Shown here: in pieces, positions 1 through 5,733 of the stretch
Layout of the letters: the number at the start of each line of letters is the position of its first letter
Numbering within the stretch: position 1 is the first letter of the stretch
Assembly (NCBI GenBank): GCA_021106755.1
Contig: JAIOTM010000432.1
Location: 1 to 5,784 of the forward strand
DNA length: 5,784 bases
DNA from: Candidatus Cloacimonadota bacterium
GTDB lineage: Bacteria; Cloacimonadota; Cloacimonadia; Cloacimonadales; JAIOQZ01
Reading direction: 5' to 3'
Made by a program: the position numbers and the translations under genes
Notes under the pieces: generated by a model
Databases searched by the model: none
What the model was told of the DNA's origin: nothing
The model's input: the letters and a program-made list of their open reading frames with translations, nothing else

Positions 1-298
1 TATGTTCTGGGCTGAAGCCCTTATTATGACGGAAACAGGAAGCTCGACCGGAGCTGTCCAGATTGCGGGTACAGATGCGGTTACGCAGATTCCATTCTTC
101 ATCACTACTTGTGACTACACGCTTATTGGCGAAGAACTCTACGCTGCTGCTGCCTATCTTGCTCGTGAACCACTACAACTTGGGTCTTTGAAAGCACAGG
201 ATTATTTCAAATTCCTGATTCTTTCGTTTGTTATTGCTGGTGCAGTATTTTCTACAGCACACTTAACCTTCATAATCAATGCGTTCCCGGCGAAGTAG
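1..298 (+). CDS. Membrane protein resembling DUF6754 family, C-terminal part (5' end outside window)
   Basis: This is the last 98 or so codons of a gene that enters from the left. The frame is open to the window edge, and the ATG at position 2 is probably an internal methionine, because the protein begins abruptly with no start signal visible. The visible part contains a Gly/Thr-rich segment (TETGSSTGAVQIAGTDAVTQ, about residues 10-29), then an aromatic/acidic stretch with CDYTLIGEELYAAAAYL (about 37-53), and ends in one membrane helix (about 69-91). From memory this pattern matches proteins labelled DUF6754, a family of unknown function; I could not check this. The stop codon overlaps the AGGAGG ribosome site (297-302) of the next gene, so the two are tightly linked. 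Function unknown; a membrane-complex subunit is the most I can infer. Confidence 0.7.
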   Translation, partial: MFWAEALIMTETGSSTGAVQIAGTDAVTQIPFFITTCDYTLIGEELYAAAAYLAREPLQLGSLKAQDYFKFLILSFVIAGAVFSTAHLTFIINAFPAK

Positions 299-306
299 GA
301 GGATAA

Positions 307-933
307 ATGAAACGTCAAATACCATTATTAATCGTGATTACGCTGGGTCTTCTTTTCATGGCTCACGCGTTTATCCCGCATAAAATATCTCAGGATTTCT
401 ACAACCAGTGGTACCGCGAATGGGTGAAAGCTGTTTCACCATTTGCCGCACTACTTGGTATATACAGTCTTATAAATGTTCATGTTAGAAAAATCAAGCG
501 TAAAGCACATAACTGGCAATACAGTATAGCTACTCTTCTCGGTATTATTGTTACCGCTGTTGCAGGTTTTGGGTGGGGCTCCGAATCCGGTAGCCCATCC
601 AGCTGGATTTACGAAAATATTATGATGCCACTCTGTGCGACAATCTTCGCTCTTCTGGCATTCTATATTGCTTCGGCAGCTTACAAGGCTTTCCGGGCAC
701 GTTCTATTGAGGCTACCGTGCTTCTCGCGGCAGCTATAATTGTTATGCTGGGGCGGGTTGCTCTTGGAGCCGCGATTACTCATTGGATACCGGATGCTAC
801 CAAGTGGATTCTCACAGTGCCTAATCTCGCTGCAAAGCGTGGTATCGCACTTGGTGTTGGATTGGGAATGACAGCTACATCGCTTAAAATCATTCTCGGC
901 ATCGAAAGAACTTATCTCGGTGGGGGTGACTAA
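307..933 (+). CDS. Polytopic membrane protein of unknown function
   Basis: A 208-residue protein with five or six predicted membrane helices, at about residues 5-22, 41-60, 71-90, 105-127, 134-156 and probably 178-198. A basic loop (RKIKRKAHNW, 61-70) between helices 2 and 3 should face the cytoplasm. The last third has a distinctive motif, PNLAAKRGIALGVGLGMTA followed by LKIILGIERTYLG, which I believe is conserved in homologues that sit in the same gene order. The start is well supported: a perfect AGGAGG at 297-302 lies 4 bases before the ATG. The stop codon shares its final A with the next start (TAATG). No catalytic motif or transporter signature is recognisable. The neighbours suggest it is a membrane subunit of a complex with the proteins encoded on either side. 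Confidence 0.85.
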   Translation: MKRQIPLLIVITLGLLFMAHAFIPHKISQDFYNQWYREWVKAVSPFAALLGIYSLINVHVRKIKRKAHNWQYSIATLLGIIVTAVAGFGWGSESGSPSSWIYENIMMPLCATIFALLAFYIASAAYKAFRARSIEATVLLAAAIIVMLGRVALGAAITHWIPDATKWILTVPNLAAKRGIALGVGLGMTATSLKIILGIERTYLGGGD

Positions 934-1871
934 TGAGTTGGTTTGAAAAACTACAAAACCTCGACCGCCGATATATCTATATTGTTGTGGCATTGTGTAT
1001 TATTATACCATTTACGTTTACGTTCCACACAAACACATATACAACCGAACCGGTTGAGAATATCTATCAGCTAATCGACTCTTACGCAGGACGTGAAGAC
1101 CGTGCTATTCTTTTATCTATTGAGCACGATCCGTCAACCTCACCTGAGTTACAGCCAATGGAAATCGCTATAGTGAGACACTGTTTCGAGCGCGGAGTTA
1201 AGGTCTTTTTCCTTACTTTCCGTATTACAGCGTCACCGATTATTGATTATGTTATCAACACAACCAAGGAAGAATTCGCTGATATTCAATCAGGTGTGGA
1301 CTACGTTAATTTCGGATACAAGCCTGCCGCTCTCTATCTGCCGATTATCCTCGGTATGGGTGATGACATCGCCGAAGCGGTAGAGACCGATTCTGAAGGA
1401 CGAAAACTGAACAATCTGGAAATTATGAAAGGCATTAAAAATTACAACGAAATGAATCTTGTGGTTGAGTTCTCCGGTTCCAGCTATGGTTTTGGCTGGA
1501 TTACTTATGCCCGTAGTCGTTTTGGTGCCAATGTTGCCGCAGGCATTACCGCTGTTATGGCTGCCGACACATACCCGTACATCCAATCGGGACAACTCGT
1601 TGGAGTGTTGGGCGGACTCAAAGGCGCAGCCGAATACGAAAAGCTTGTTGACCTGTTTGCTGTTAATCAGCTTGAATTCAGTAAGGAACAGGAGAAGCAG
1701 ACTTTTCCGCGAATTAACAACGATGATATACTCTATAAATTCAAAACCGCGCGTATTGGTATGAATGCTCAGAATGTAGCACATGTGATGATTATCGTCT
1801 TTATTCTGATAGGTAACATTGGATACTTTCTGGAACGCCGACGCAAGAACAAGCAAGGTGAGGGGAGCTAA
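933..1871 (+). CDS. Protein with terminal membrane anchors and a large central domain, unknown function
   Basis: A 312-residue protein with one helix near the N-terminus (about 13-31) and one near the C-terminus (about 283-300). Basic residues flank both ends on the same side (DRR at 11-13 and ERRRK at 301-305), so by the positive-inside rule both termini are cytoplasmic and the 250-residue central domain lies outside. That domain alternates strands and helices in an alpha/beta fashion: AILLSIEHDP (58-67), VKVFFLTF (89-96), NLVVEFSGSS (175-184). It also has a striking Gly-rich stretch, YPYIQSGQLVGVLGGLKGAAEYE (214-236), which looks like the conserved functional core. No known family motif is evident. 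The start overlaps the previous stop by one base, with a G-rich ribosome site (GGTGGGGGTGA, about 919-929) just upstream. It is probably the exposed, substrate- or partner-binding subunit of the membrane complex. Confidence 0.85.
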   Translation: MSWFEKLQNLDRRYIYIVVALCIIIPFTFTFHTNTYTTEPVENIYQLIDSYAGREDRAILLSIEHDPSTSPELQPMEIAIVRHCFERGVKVFFLTFRITASPIIDYVINTTKEEFADIQSGVDYVNFGYKPAALYLPIILGMGDDIAEAVETDSEGRKLNNLEIMKGIKNYNEMNLVVEFSGSSYGFGWITYARSRFGANVAAGITAVMAADTYPYIQSGQLVGVLGGLKGAAEYEKLVDLFAVNQLEFSKEQEKQTFPRINNDDILYKFKTARIGMNAQNVAHVMIIVFILIGNIGYFLERRRKNKQGEGS

Positions 1872-1873
1872 TC

Positions 1874-2473
1874 ATGATAGAAACAATTGGAATCTGGGTC
1901 GCGGCATTTCTTACGTTGTCCATCTTCTCATTCCTGTATAAGGACAACCCGTTCTATAAATTTGCGGAACATCTTTATATAGGTGTTTCAATGGGATATG
2001 GTATTCCATTGATGTACAAATTATCGTTTATCCCCTTTGTGTATAAACCAATTTTCAAGATGCACGAATTCATTCTGATAATTCCGGCTTTAATGGGTAT
2101 TATGTTCTGGTTCCGTTTTTCTCGGAAATGGGGCTGGATGGCTCGTTATCCCATGGTATTCTTCATGGGTATCGCTGGTATGGGAGTTCCCCTTTCTATG
2201 CATGCTTCTGTACTTGTACAGATGCGGAGTGCTATGCTTCCCTGGGAAAACTTCAATATCTTCCTGATTTTTCTCGGAACAATAACTATCCTCATGTACT
2301 TCTATTTCTCCAAAGCCCATACAGGACTTTATGGAAAGTTTACTAAAATTGGTATTTGGTACATGATGATTGGTTTCGGAGCATCGTTTGGTTATACGGT
2401 TATGGCACGTATTTCGCTACTAATCGGTCGTATTCAGTTCCTGATGTACGATTGGTTGGGATTTGGTCACTAA
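1874..2473 (+). CDS. Polytopic membrane protein of unknown function, last gene of operon
   Basis: A 199-residue protein with about six predicted membrane helices (4-22, 32-50, 65-82, 92-113, 126-146, 158-181) and a hydrophobic C-terminal end that may re-enter the membrane. The motif FLYKDNPFYKFAEHLYIGVS (20-39), between helices 1 and 2, is unusually specific and I recall similar segments in candidate-phylum bacteria next to DUF6754-like genes, unverified. It is rich in Met and aromatic residues, as integral membrane proteins often are. The start is set by AGGGGA (1861-1866), 7 bases before the ATG and inside the end of the previous gene; only 2 bases separate the two coding regions. A terminator follows 26 bases after the stop, so this closes the operon. 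No transport or enzyme signature is visible. Confidence 0.85.
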   Translation: MIETIGIWVAAFLTLSIFSFLYKDNPFYKFAEHLYIGVSMGYGIPLMYKLSFIPFVYKPIFKMHEFILIIPALMGIMFWFRFSRKWGWMARYPMVFFMGIAGMGVPLSMHASVLVQMRSAMLPWENFNIFLIFLGTITILMYFYFSKAHTGLYGKFTKIGIWYMMIGFGASFGYTVMARISLLIGRIQFLMYDWLGFGH

Positions 2474-2499
2474 CACTTCCTGAATGGAAGAAACAATAT

Positions 2500-2533
2500 A
2501 CGGCGTGGTTGTTTTATAGACTACGCCGTTTTT
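2500..2533 (+). terminator. Rho-independent terminator of the four-gene operon
   Basis: The stem is ACGGCGTGGT (2500-2509) paired with ACTACGCCGT (2520-2529): ten pairs including one G-U, with a 10-base A/T-rich loop. It is followed directly by a run of T to 2533. The hairpin lies between convergent genes. Read from the other strand, the hairpin persists but the trailing sequence (ATATTGTTTC) is a poor U-tract, so it would end the - strand operon only weakly, if at all. Confidence 0.85.
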
Positions 2534-2539
2534 ATATAG

Positions 2540-3484
2540 TTATTTGAATAAATCAATAAGACAAATATCCCATAGCCAACTTATAGTGAGGGATATCAAA
2601 AAACCTAATAGGGAGAATCCCAAAAGTTTAAGAAATCCAAATTTCAGGAAATGAGATTTAAACAAAATTTGGCATTCTTGTTTCTTATTAAGCTTCCAGT
2701 GATGAACAATGAAATGATGTCTGAGCATCCTTTTCTTATTTATTTTTGTTAGTTCTCCCAAATATCCGAACCACTTCTCTGTTTCTAAAGATCTACAGAC
2801 AAGTAAATGCTTGCTACTTAGAAAATCAATACTCTCTTCTTGAGAAGCCATGTAAAGAAAATGTATCTTATCAAATTGGCACAGAATCAATTCATTTCTT
2901 TTTGCATATTTCTGCAAATCAGTATCAAGAATCCTGTAATCATTTATACGGATATCAAATATCTCATGGACCTTGCAGACTCTCTCAAAAATAGACATCT
3001 TAGGTTTTGACACTTCATAGAAGACATTATCAGTATCCAAAAATCGAAGCCGTAGATAAACTTGTTCTGGATAACTCTCAGGTAATTTTTCAGTAAATGA
3101 TATCTTGAATAATTGACATTTGAAACTATCTTCTCTAAGTAATGCTACATCTAAAAGTTTAACATCAGGTATTGTGTATTCCAAATCATTTGATAATTTT
3201 GCTTTGTACCAAAGTTCCTCAGTATCCTTAGTTAACTCGACTCCTTCATTGAATACATTTTTAATATTCTCTTCGTTTAATACATCATTGATAGATTCTA
3301 ACTTGTAATCATGAGGAATATGTAAGTAAACAGACTCAACTATTTCGGGATTAACAAAGAAGCCCAAATCAACAATATTCTTAGCACCAATTTTGGATAG
3401 TTTCCAATAGTTCACATGAAAATCTATAATCCGCTTAACTGAAGATTCTTCATTATACTTATACCAAATTCCGATACAATTCAT
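2540..3484 (-). CDS. Unrecognised protein with a C-terminal membrane anchor
   Basis: A 314-residue protein that I do not recognise. Residues 1-280 look soluble and mixed alpha/beta, with strand-like segments such as YPEQVYLRLRFL (138-149) and ESVYLHIPHDY (50-60). A strongly hydrophobic helix at about 284-311 (FLKLLGFSLLGFLISLTISW and beyond) leaves only a few residues after it. That gives a tail-anchor topology, with the soluble part probably in the cytoplasm; the preceding region is basic (KINKKRMLRHH, 248-258). It is the last gene of a three-gene operon. Its ATG overlaps the ASCH gene's stop as ATGA (3481-3484), and an AGGTA ribosome site lies 8 bases upstream (3491-3495), so translation is probably coupled. 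G+C is low, like its two partners. It could be a membrane effector or a tether for the RNA-directed proteins encoded ahead of it; this is inference only. Confidence 0.8.
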   Translation of the reverse strand: MNCIGIWYKYNEESSVKRIIDFHVNYWKLSKIGAKNIVDLGFFVNPEIVESVYLHIPHDYKLESINDVLNEENIKNVFNEGVELTKDTEELWYKAKLSNDLEYTIPDVKLLDVALLREDSFKCQLFKISFTEKLPESYPEQVYLRLRFLDTDNVFYEVSKPKMSIFERVCKVHEIFDIRINDYRILDTDLQKYAKRNELILCQFDKIHFLYMASQEESIDFLSSKHLLVCRSLETEKWFGYLGELTKINKKRMLRHHFIVHHWKLNKKQECQILFKSHFLKFGFLKLLGFSLLGFLISLTISWLWDICLIDLFK

Positions 3485-3855
3485 ACAATATACCTATATG
3501 ATTGTGGAGCAGTATCAACATTCAATTTGCTTAGAGAATGTGGGTGACTGTATTTCTTGAACTTTGAGACGATTATTGCATACCCTTTATCTTTGCCAGA
3601 AAAATACTTCTCAAATTCTTCATAGCTAATCCCTGCATCACGTTGAGTTTCCAACCAAAGAGTTTCAATACTATCATGAATGATACCACCAATAGTAAAT
3701 TCACCAATAACAAGTTGTTCCGGTGTACTGGAATATATCACAACAGATTTTACATTTTTTGTAAAAATCCTTTTTCTGAATTCGTATTTCTTCTCGCCAG
3801 AAAGAATTCTCTGAGCATATTTGGGCTTAATAGATAATAAAACTTTCATCTGCAT
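3481..3855 (-). CDS. ASCH-domain protein (PUA-like fold)
   Basis: A 124-residue single-domain protein. Typical ASCH features are visible: the opening strand and helix KVLLSIKPKYAQRILSG (4-20), the KKYEFRKRIF signature (22-31), strand VVIYSSTPEQ (38-47), GEF (51-53), and a late GYAIIV strand (91-96). The C-terminal APQSYRYI (116-123) matches the ending I remember for this subgroup. ASCH domains share the PUA-like beta-barrel and are expected to bind RNA or modified nucleotides; known examples include the amidohydrolase YqfB and RNA-binding forms. No separate catalytic domain is present. Its start lies inside the end of the upstream fusion gene. The ATG at 3855 gives a 29-base overlap, while the ATG at 3849 (protein starting MKVLLS) gives 23 and fits the family's usual start better. 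Ribosome sites for both are weak. It probably works with the fusion protein on the same RNA target. Confidence 0.88.
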   Translation of the reverse strand: MQMKVLLSIKPKYAQRILSGEKKYEFRKRIFTKNVKSVVIYSSTPEQLVIGEFTIGGIIHDSIETLWLETQRDAGISYEEFEKYFSGKDKGYAIIVSKFKKYSHPHSLSKLNVDTAPQSYRYIV

Positions 3856-5350
3856 TTGTTCTTTTTAGTATCTTTTTGAAAGAAGTATTTCCAATTGAAG
3901 AAATACCTCTTGGTGGATTTTTCAAATCTTTTACAATGTCAAGTTCAAGAAGATCATTTAATGTCATCTTTTTAGGAAATGAATAGATATTCAGAAAGTT
4001 AACAAGAAATGGTCGACTGTGTTGATTTCTATCCCACATTTCTTTCAATTCTTTTTCACTAAATACACTTCGTTGAAATGCACTCTTTTTAAATTGTTTA
4101 AATGTTACACAATTGAGATTAACACTTAAGGTTAAACCAACCGTAGTAACTACTGATCTGTATTTCGCAGGTGCTTTCCCGTCACCTGTTCTTCGAAATA
4201 CGAGTATATCACCTTTTTTTATATCTTTATTGATTGATCTTGATATAAAAACTTTCTCAATTGAATTTGAATGTGATTGTGGTTTGTTAAAGTCATGCGG
4301 ATTCTCGTTTTTCAATATCGATTCTGGTAGAAGCTTAGTATGATATTCTGGAAATATCTGTACGAAATGTACTCTATCAGTGTTCATGATATAGGGATAT
4401 GTTTTTCGGGGGTCTTCTTCATTAAAGTCTGGACTGAAATCACGCACAAACACTTTTTCTCCGGTCGAATTATTCACGCCTTTTTCAATGAACCCCCACT
4501 TAGTGATTTCGTTTATCATCATCTGCTGTGTCAGTGTTTTATCATAAGCAGTCAGATATATCTCAGATACAGAATTATGCATCGCATTATCGAAAGCTAT
4601 CTTTAAAAACCTTTCCCCTAAGTTGACACCAAATAAATTGGTCTTAAAAGTACCTATTTTCAATCTTTTTATGGGAGAAAAAGTAGTTGTGAAATCAGGA
4701 TAATTTTCTTTTTCATCCTCAACTTTCAAGTACAAGAATCCTCTTATCTTGTTTTTTATTTGTAAAACATAAGCTCTTTCAGTAGATTTTCGTTTGAACC
4801 AGATATCAAACTCGCAATAATCCTCTCTCAAAGTATCAAAAAACGAATCTTTAAGATTGATTTCGCCAAAATATCTTGGCTCAATATCAACTAATCGATA
4901 CTGAGTTAGCTGTGGTATGTTCTTAAATAGTATGTCGGCAAAACGCTCAATCGTAAAGACTTTTTCTTGTATTTTCAGACCTTTAGCTTTTCTATGAATT
5001 GTTTTGTCTTCACTAATCAGGAAGTCAACTTTTTCTAGATACACTTCGTTCAATAATCTTGTGTCATTTTTATCATTTTGATCTTGATCAATGGAGTTGC
5101 ATACCGCTATAACATGGGTATCAAGTTCAGATTGAAACGGAAGAAGATTATATGCTCTAAGTTTCTTCTGAATACTATCTCTGTGTTTTTCAGATTCGAT
5201 TTTTTCAAATTCAGTCTTAGTAATTGCATGATAGAAAAGTTCGTACTCTTGTTCATTCAAATATCTAAAAAAATCTCCTATTGTATCTTTAATCGGGTAG
5301 TTGGTTTCACGATGGATAATTACATTAGTATCTAATAGAATCCGTTTCAT
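3827..5350 (-). CDS. PIN ribonuclease - GNAT acetyltransferase-like - PUA-like fusion protein
   Basis: A 507-residue protein in three parts. Residues 1-145 form a PIN domain with a complete acidic set: D7 (LLDTNV), E47 (KTEFEK), D96 (NDTRLL) and D115 (ISEDKT). PIN domains are metal-dependent ribonucleases, often toxins that cut tRNA or mRNA. Residues about 150-295 resemble a GNAT acetyltransferase, with strand RGFLYLKV (203-210), the acyl-CoA loop and helix region FGVNLGERFLKIAFDNA (240-256), strand EIYLTAYD (263-270) and the closing WGFIEKG (285-291). The usual GxG of the loop reads NLG (243-245), so acetyl-CoA binding is uncertain. Residues about 315-507 look PUA/ASCH-like, with FPEYHTKLLPES (333-344) and KKGDILVFRRTGD (378-390). 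A TGAGGT ribosome site lies just before the ATG. It is the first gene of its operon. A tRNA or translation-factor target is inferred from the domains; a cytoplasmic location is likely. Confidence 0.85.
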   Translation of the reverse strand: MKRILLDTNVIIHRETNYPIKDTIGDFFRYLNEQEYELFYHAITKTEFEKIESEKHRDSIQKKLRAYNLLPFQSELDTHVIAVCNSIDQDQNDKNDTRLLNEVYLEKVDFLISEDKTIHRKAKGLKIQEKVFTIERFADILFKNIPQLTQYRLVDIEPRYFGEINLKDSFFDTLREDYCEFDIWFKRKSTERAYVLQIKNKIRGFLYLKVEDEKENYPDFTTTFSPIKRLKIGTFKTNLFGVNLGERFLKIAFDNAMHNSVSEIYLTAYDKTLTQQMMINEITKWGFIEKGVNNSTGEKVFVRDFSPDFNEEDPRKTYPYIMNTDRVHFVQIFPEYHTKLLPESILKNENPHDFNKPQSHSNSIEKVFISRSINKDIKKGDILVFRRTGDGKAPAKYRSVVTTVGLTLSVNLNCVTFKQFKKSAFQRSVFSEKELKEMWDRNQHSRPFLVNFLNIYSFPKKMTLNDLLELDIVKDLKNPPRGISSIGNTSFKKILKRTNADESFIIY

Positions 5351-5381
5351 CTAGACCTCATGAAAATTGGAATCATCTCTT

Positions 5382-5398
5382 TTTATTTTAAAAATAAA
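5382..5398. repeat. AT-only palindrome over the candidate -10
   Basis: TTTATTTT (5382-5389) and AAAATAAA (5391-5398) are perfect inverted copies around a single central base. The repeat covers the candidate -10 element of the - strand operon, where a repressor could act. Composition is entirely A/T in a very AT-rich stretch, so chance is a real alternative. Confidence 0.35.
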
Positions 5399-5418
5399 CA
5401 AAAGGACAATGCTGTCAA
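5391..5418 (-). promoter_or_regulatory. Probable promoter of the PIN-GNAT / ASCH operon
   Basis: On the - strand a perfect TTGACA (5418-5413) is followed after 16 bases by TATTTT (5396-5391), a 4-of-6 match to the -10 consensus. The -10 lies about 40 bases before the ATG at 5350, a sensible leader length. The -35 is strong; the -10 and the 16-base spacing are only fair. Two inverted repeats overlap these elements. Confidence 0.5.
5405..5416. repeat. Short inverted repeat GACA-N4-TGTC over the candidate -35
   Basis: GACA (5405-5408) and TGTC (5413-5416) form a two-fold symmetric site with a 4-base spacer, overlapping the TTGACA of the proposed promoter. It looks operator-like in size and position. 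The arms are only four bases, so this is suggestive rather than established. Confidence 0.3.
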
Positions 5419-5513
5419 TATAATCCCTTCTTTTTATTTGTCTTTCTAAAAAATACAGACAACAGACTAAACAGTGTTTTTGTAATCAAAATTAAAATGT
5501 GTCTTAGGTTGAC

Positions 5514-5609
5514 ATGAACATCAGAACCTTTTTTTTAATATTATTATTGCTTTCAATATTGTTTTTCAGTACAAACTATTTTGAAATACTGTGGGGTTGT
5601 CGCAAATAA
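5514..5609 (+). CDS. Possible 31-residue hydrophobic peptide, or the cut-off start of a secreted protein gene
   Basis: This short frame starts at an ATG with AGG (5506-5508) 5 bases upstream. It encodes MNIRT, a hydrophobic run FFLILLLLSILFF (6-18), then STNYFEILWGCRK. One basic residue before a leucine-rich helix fits either a small membrane peptide of the kind seen among type I toxins or a signal peptide whose mature protein has been lost. An insertion-sequence-like end begins at 5593, within codon 27, so the last residues and the stop may come from inserted DNA. No convincing promoter lies just upstream: TAAAAT at 5493-5498 lacks a partner -35. A chance open frame in AT-rich DNA cannot be excluded. 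Confidence 0.3.
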   Translation: MNIRTFFLILLLLSILFFSTNYFEILWGCRK

Positions 5610-5733
5610 AGTGAGAGTGAGCAGGATGAAGAAAATTCATGCGTATGTTAAATTTCTCTAAAGTAATTCTTTTGTAAGGCAAGCACAAAGGTTTACTACT
5701 ATTCACAAAGCCAAACTTTATACAGCTTAAAAT
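5593..5733. mobile_element. Possible remnant beginning with an insertion-sequence-like end
   Basis: GGGGTTGTCGCAAATAAA (5593-5610) resembles the left terminal repeats of several DDE-transposase elements, which often begin GGGG-TGTCGCAAA-like; the family is not assignable from memory. No transposase frame follows: the next 120 bases contain only very short open frames, the longest reading MRMLNFSKVILL, with a further open stretch in the same frame after its stop. If this is an element, only its tip remains or it has been interrupted at 5734. Confidence 0.22.

Noticed and set aside
451..993. Long open frame on the - strand opposite the second gene
   Set aside because: It lies antisense to a well-supported membrane protein gene with a perfect ribosome site. 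Its translation is rich in Cys, Ser and Asn with no domain pattern, as expected of a shadow frame.
1459..1764. Open frame on the + strand overlapping the third gene in another frame
   Set aside because: It lies entirely inside the third gene and its sequence has no coherent domain or start signal.
1290..1856. Long open frame on the - strand opposite the third gene
   Set aside because: It is antisense to a gene with clear membrane helices and tight coupling to its neighbours. No plausible protein features are visible.
3120..5335. Several 60-90 codon open frames on the + strand across the accessory operon
   Set aside because: They are antisense to three well-supported genes, lack convincing ribosome sites and arise readily in AT-rich DNA.
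5455..5474. ACAGAC-A-ACAGAC short direct repeat
   Set aside because: Only two six-base copies in low-complexity DNA; no further spacing pattern, so not a CRISPR or iteron array.
5509..5541. TTGACA on the + strand as a promoter for rightward transcription
   Set aside because: The nearest good -10 (TAATAT at 5536) is 21 bases away, too far. The TTGACA also overlaps the start of the small peptide frame.
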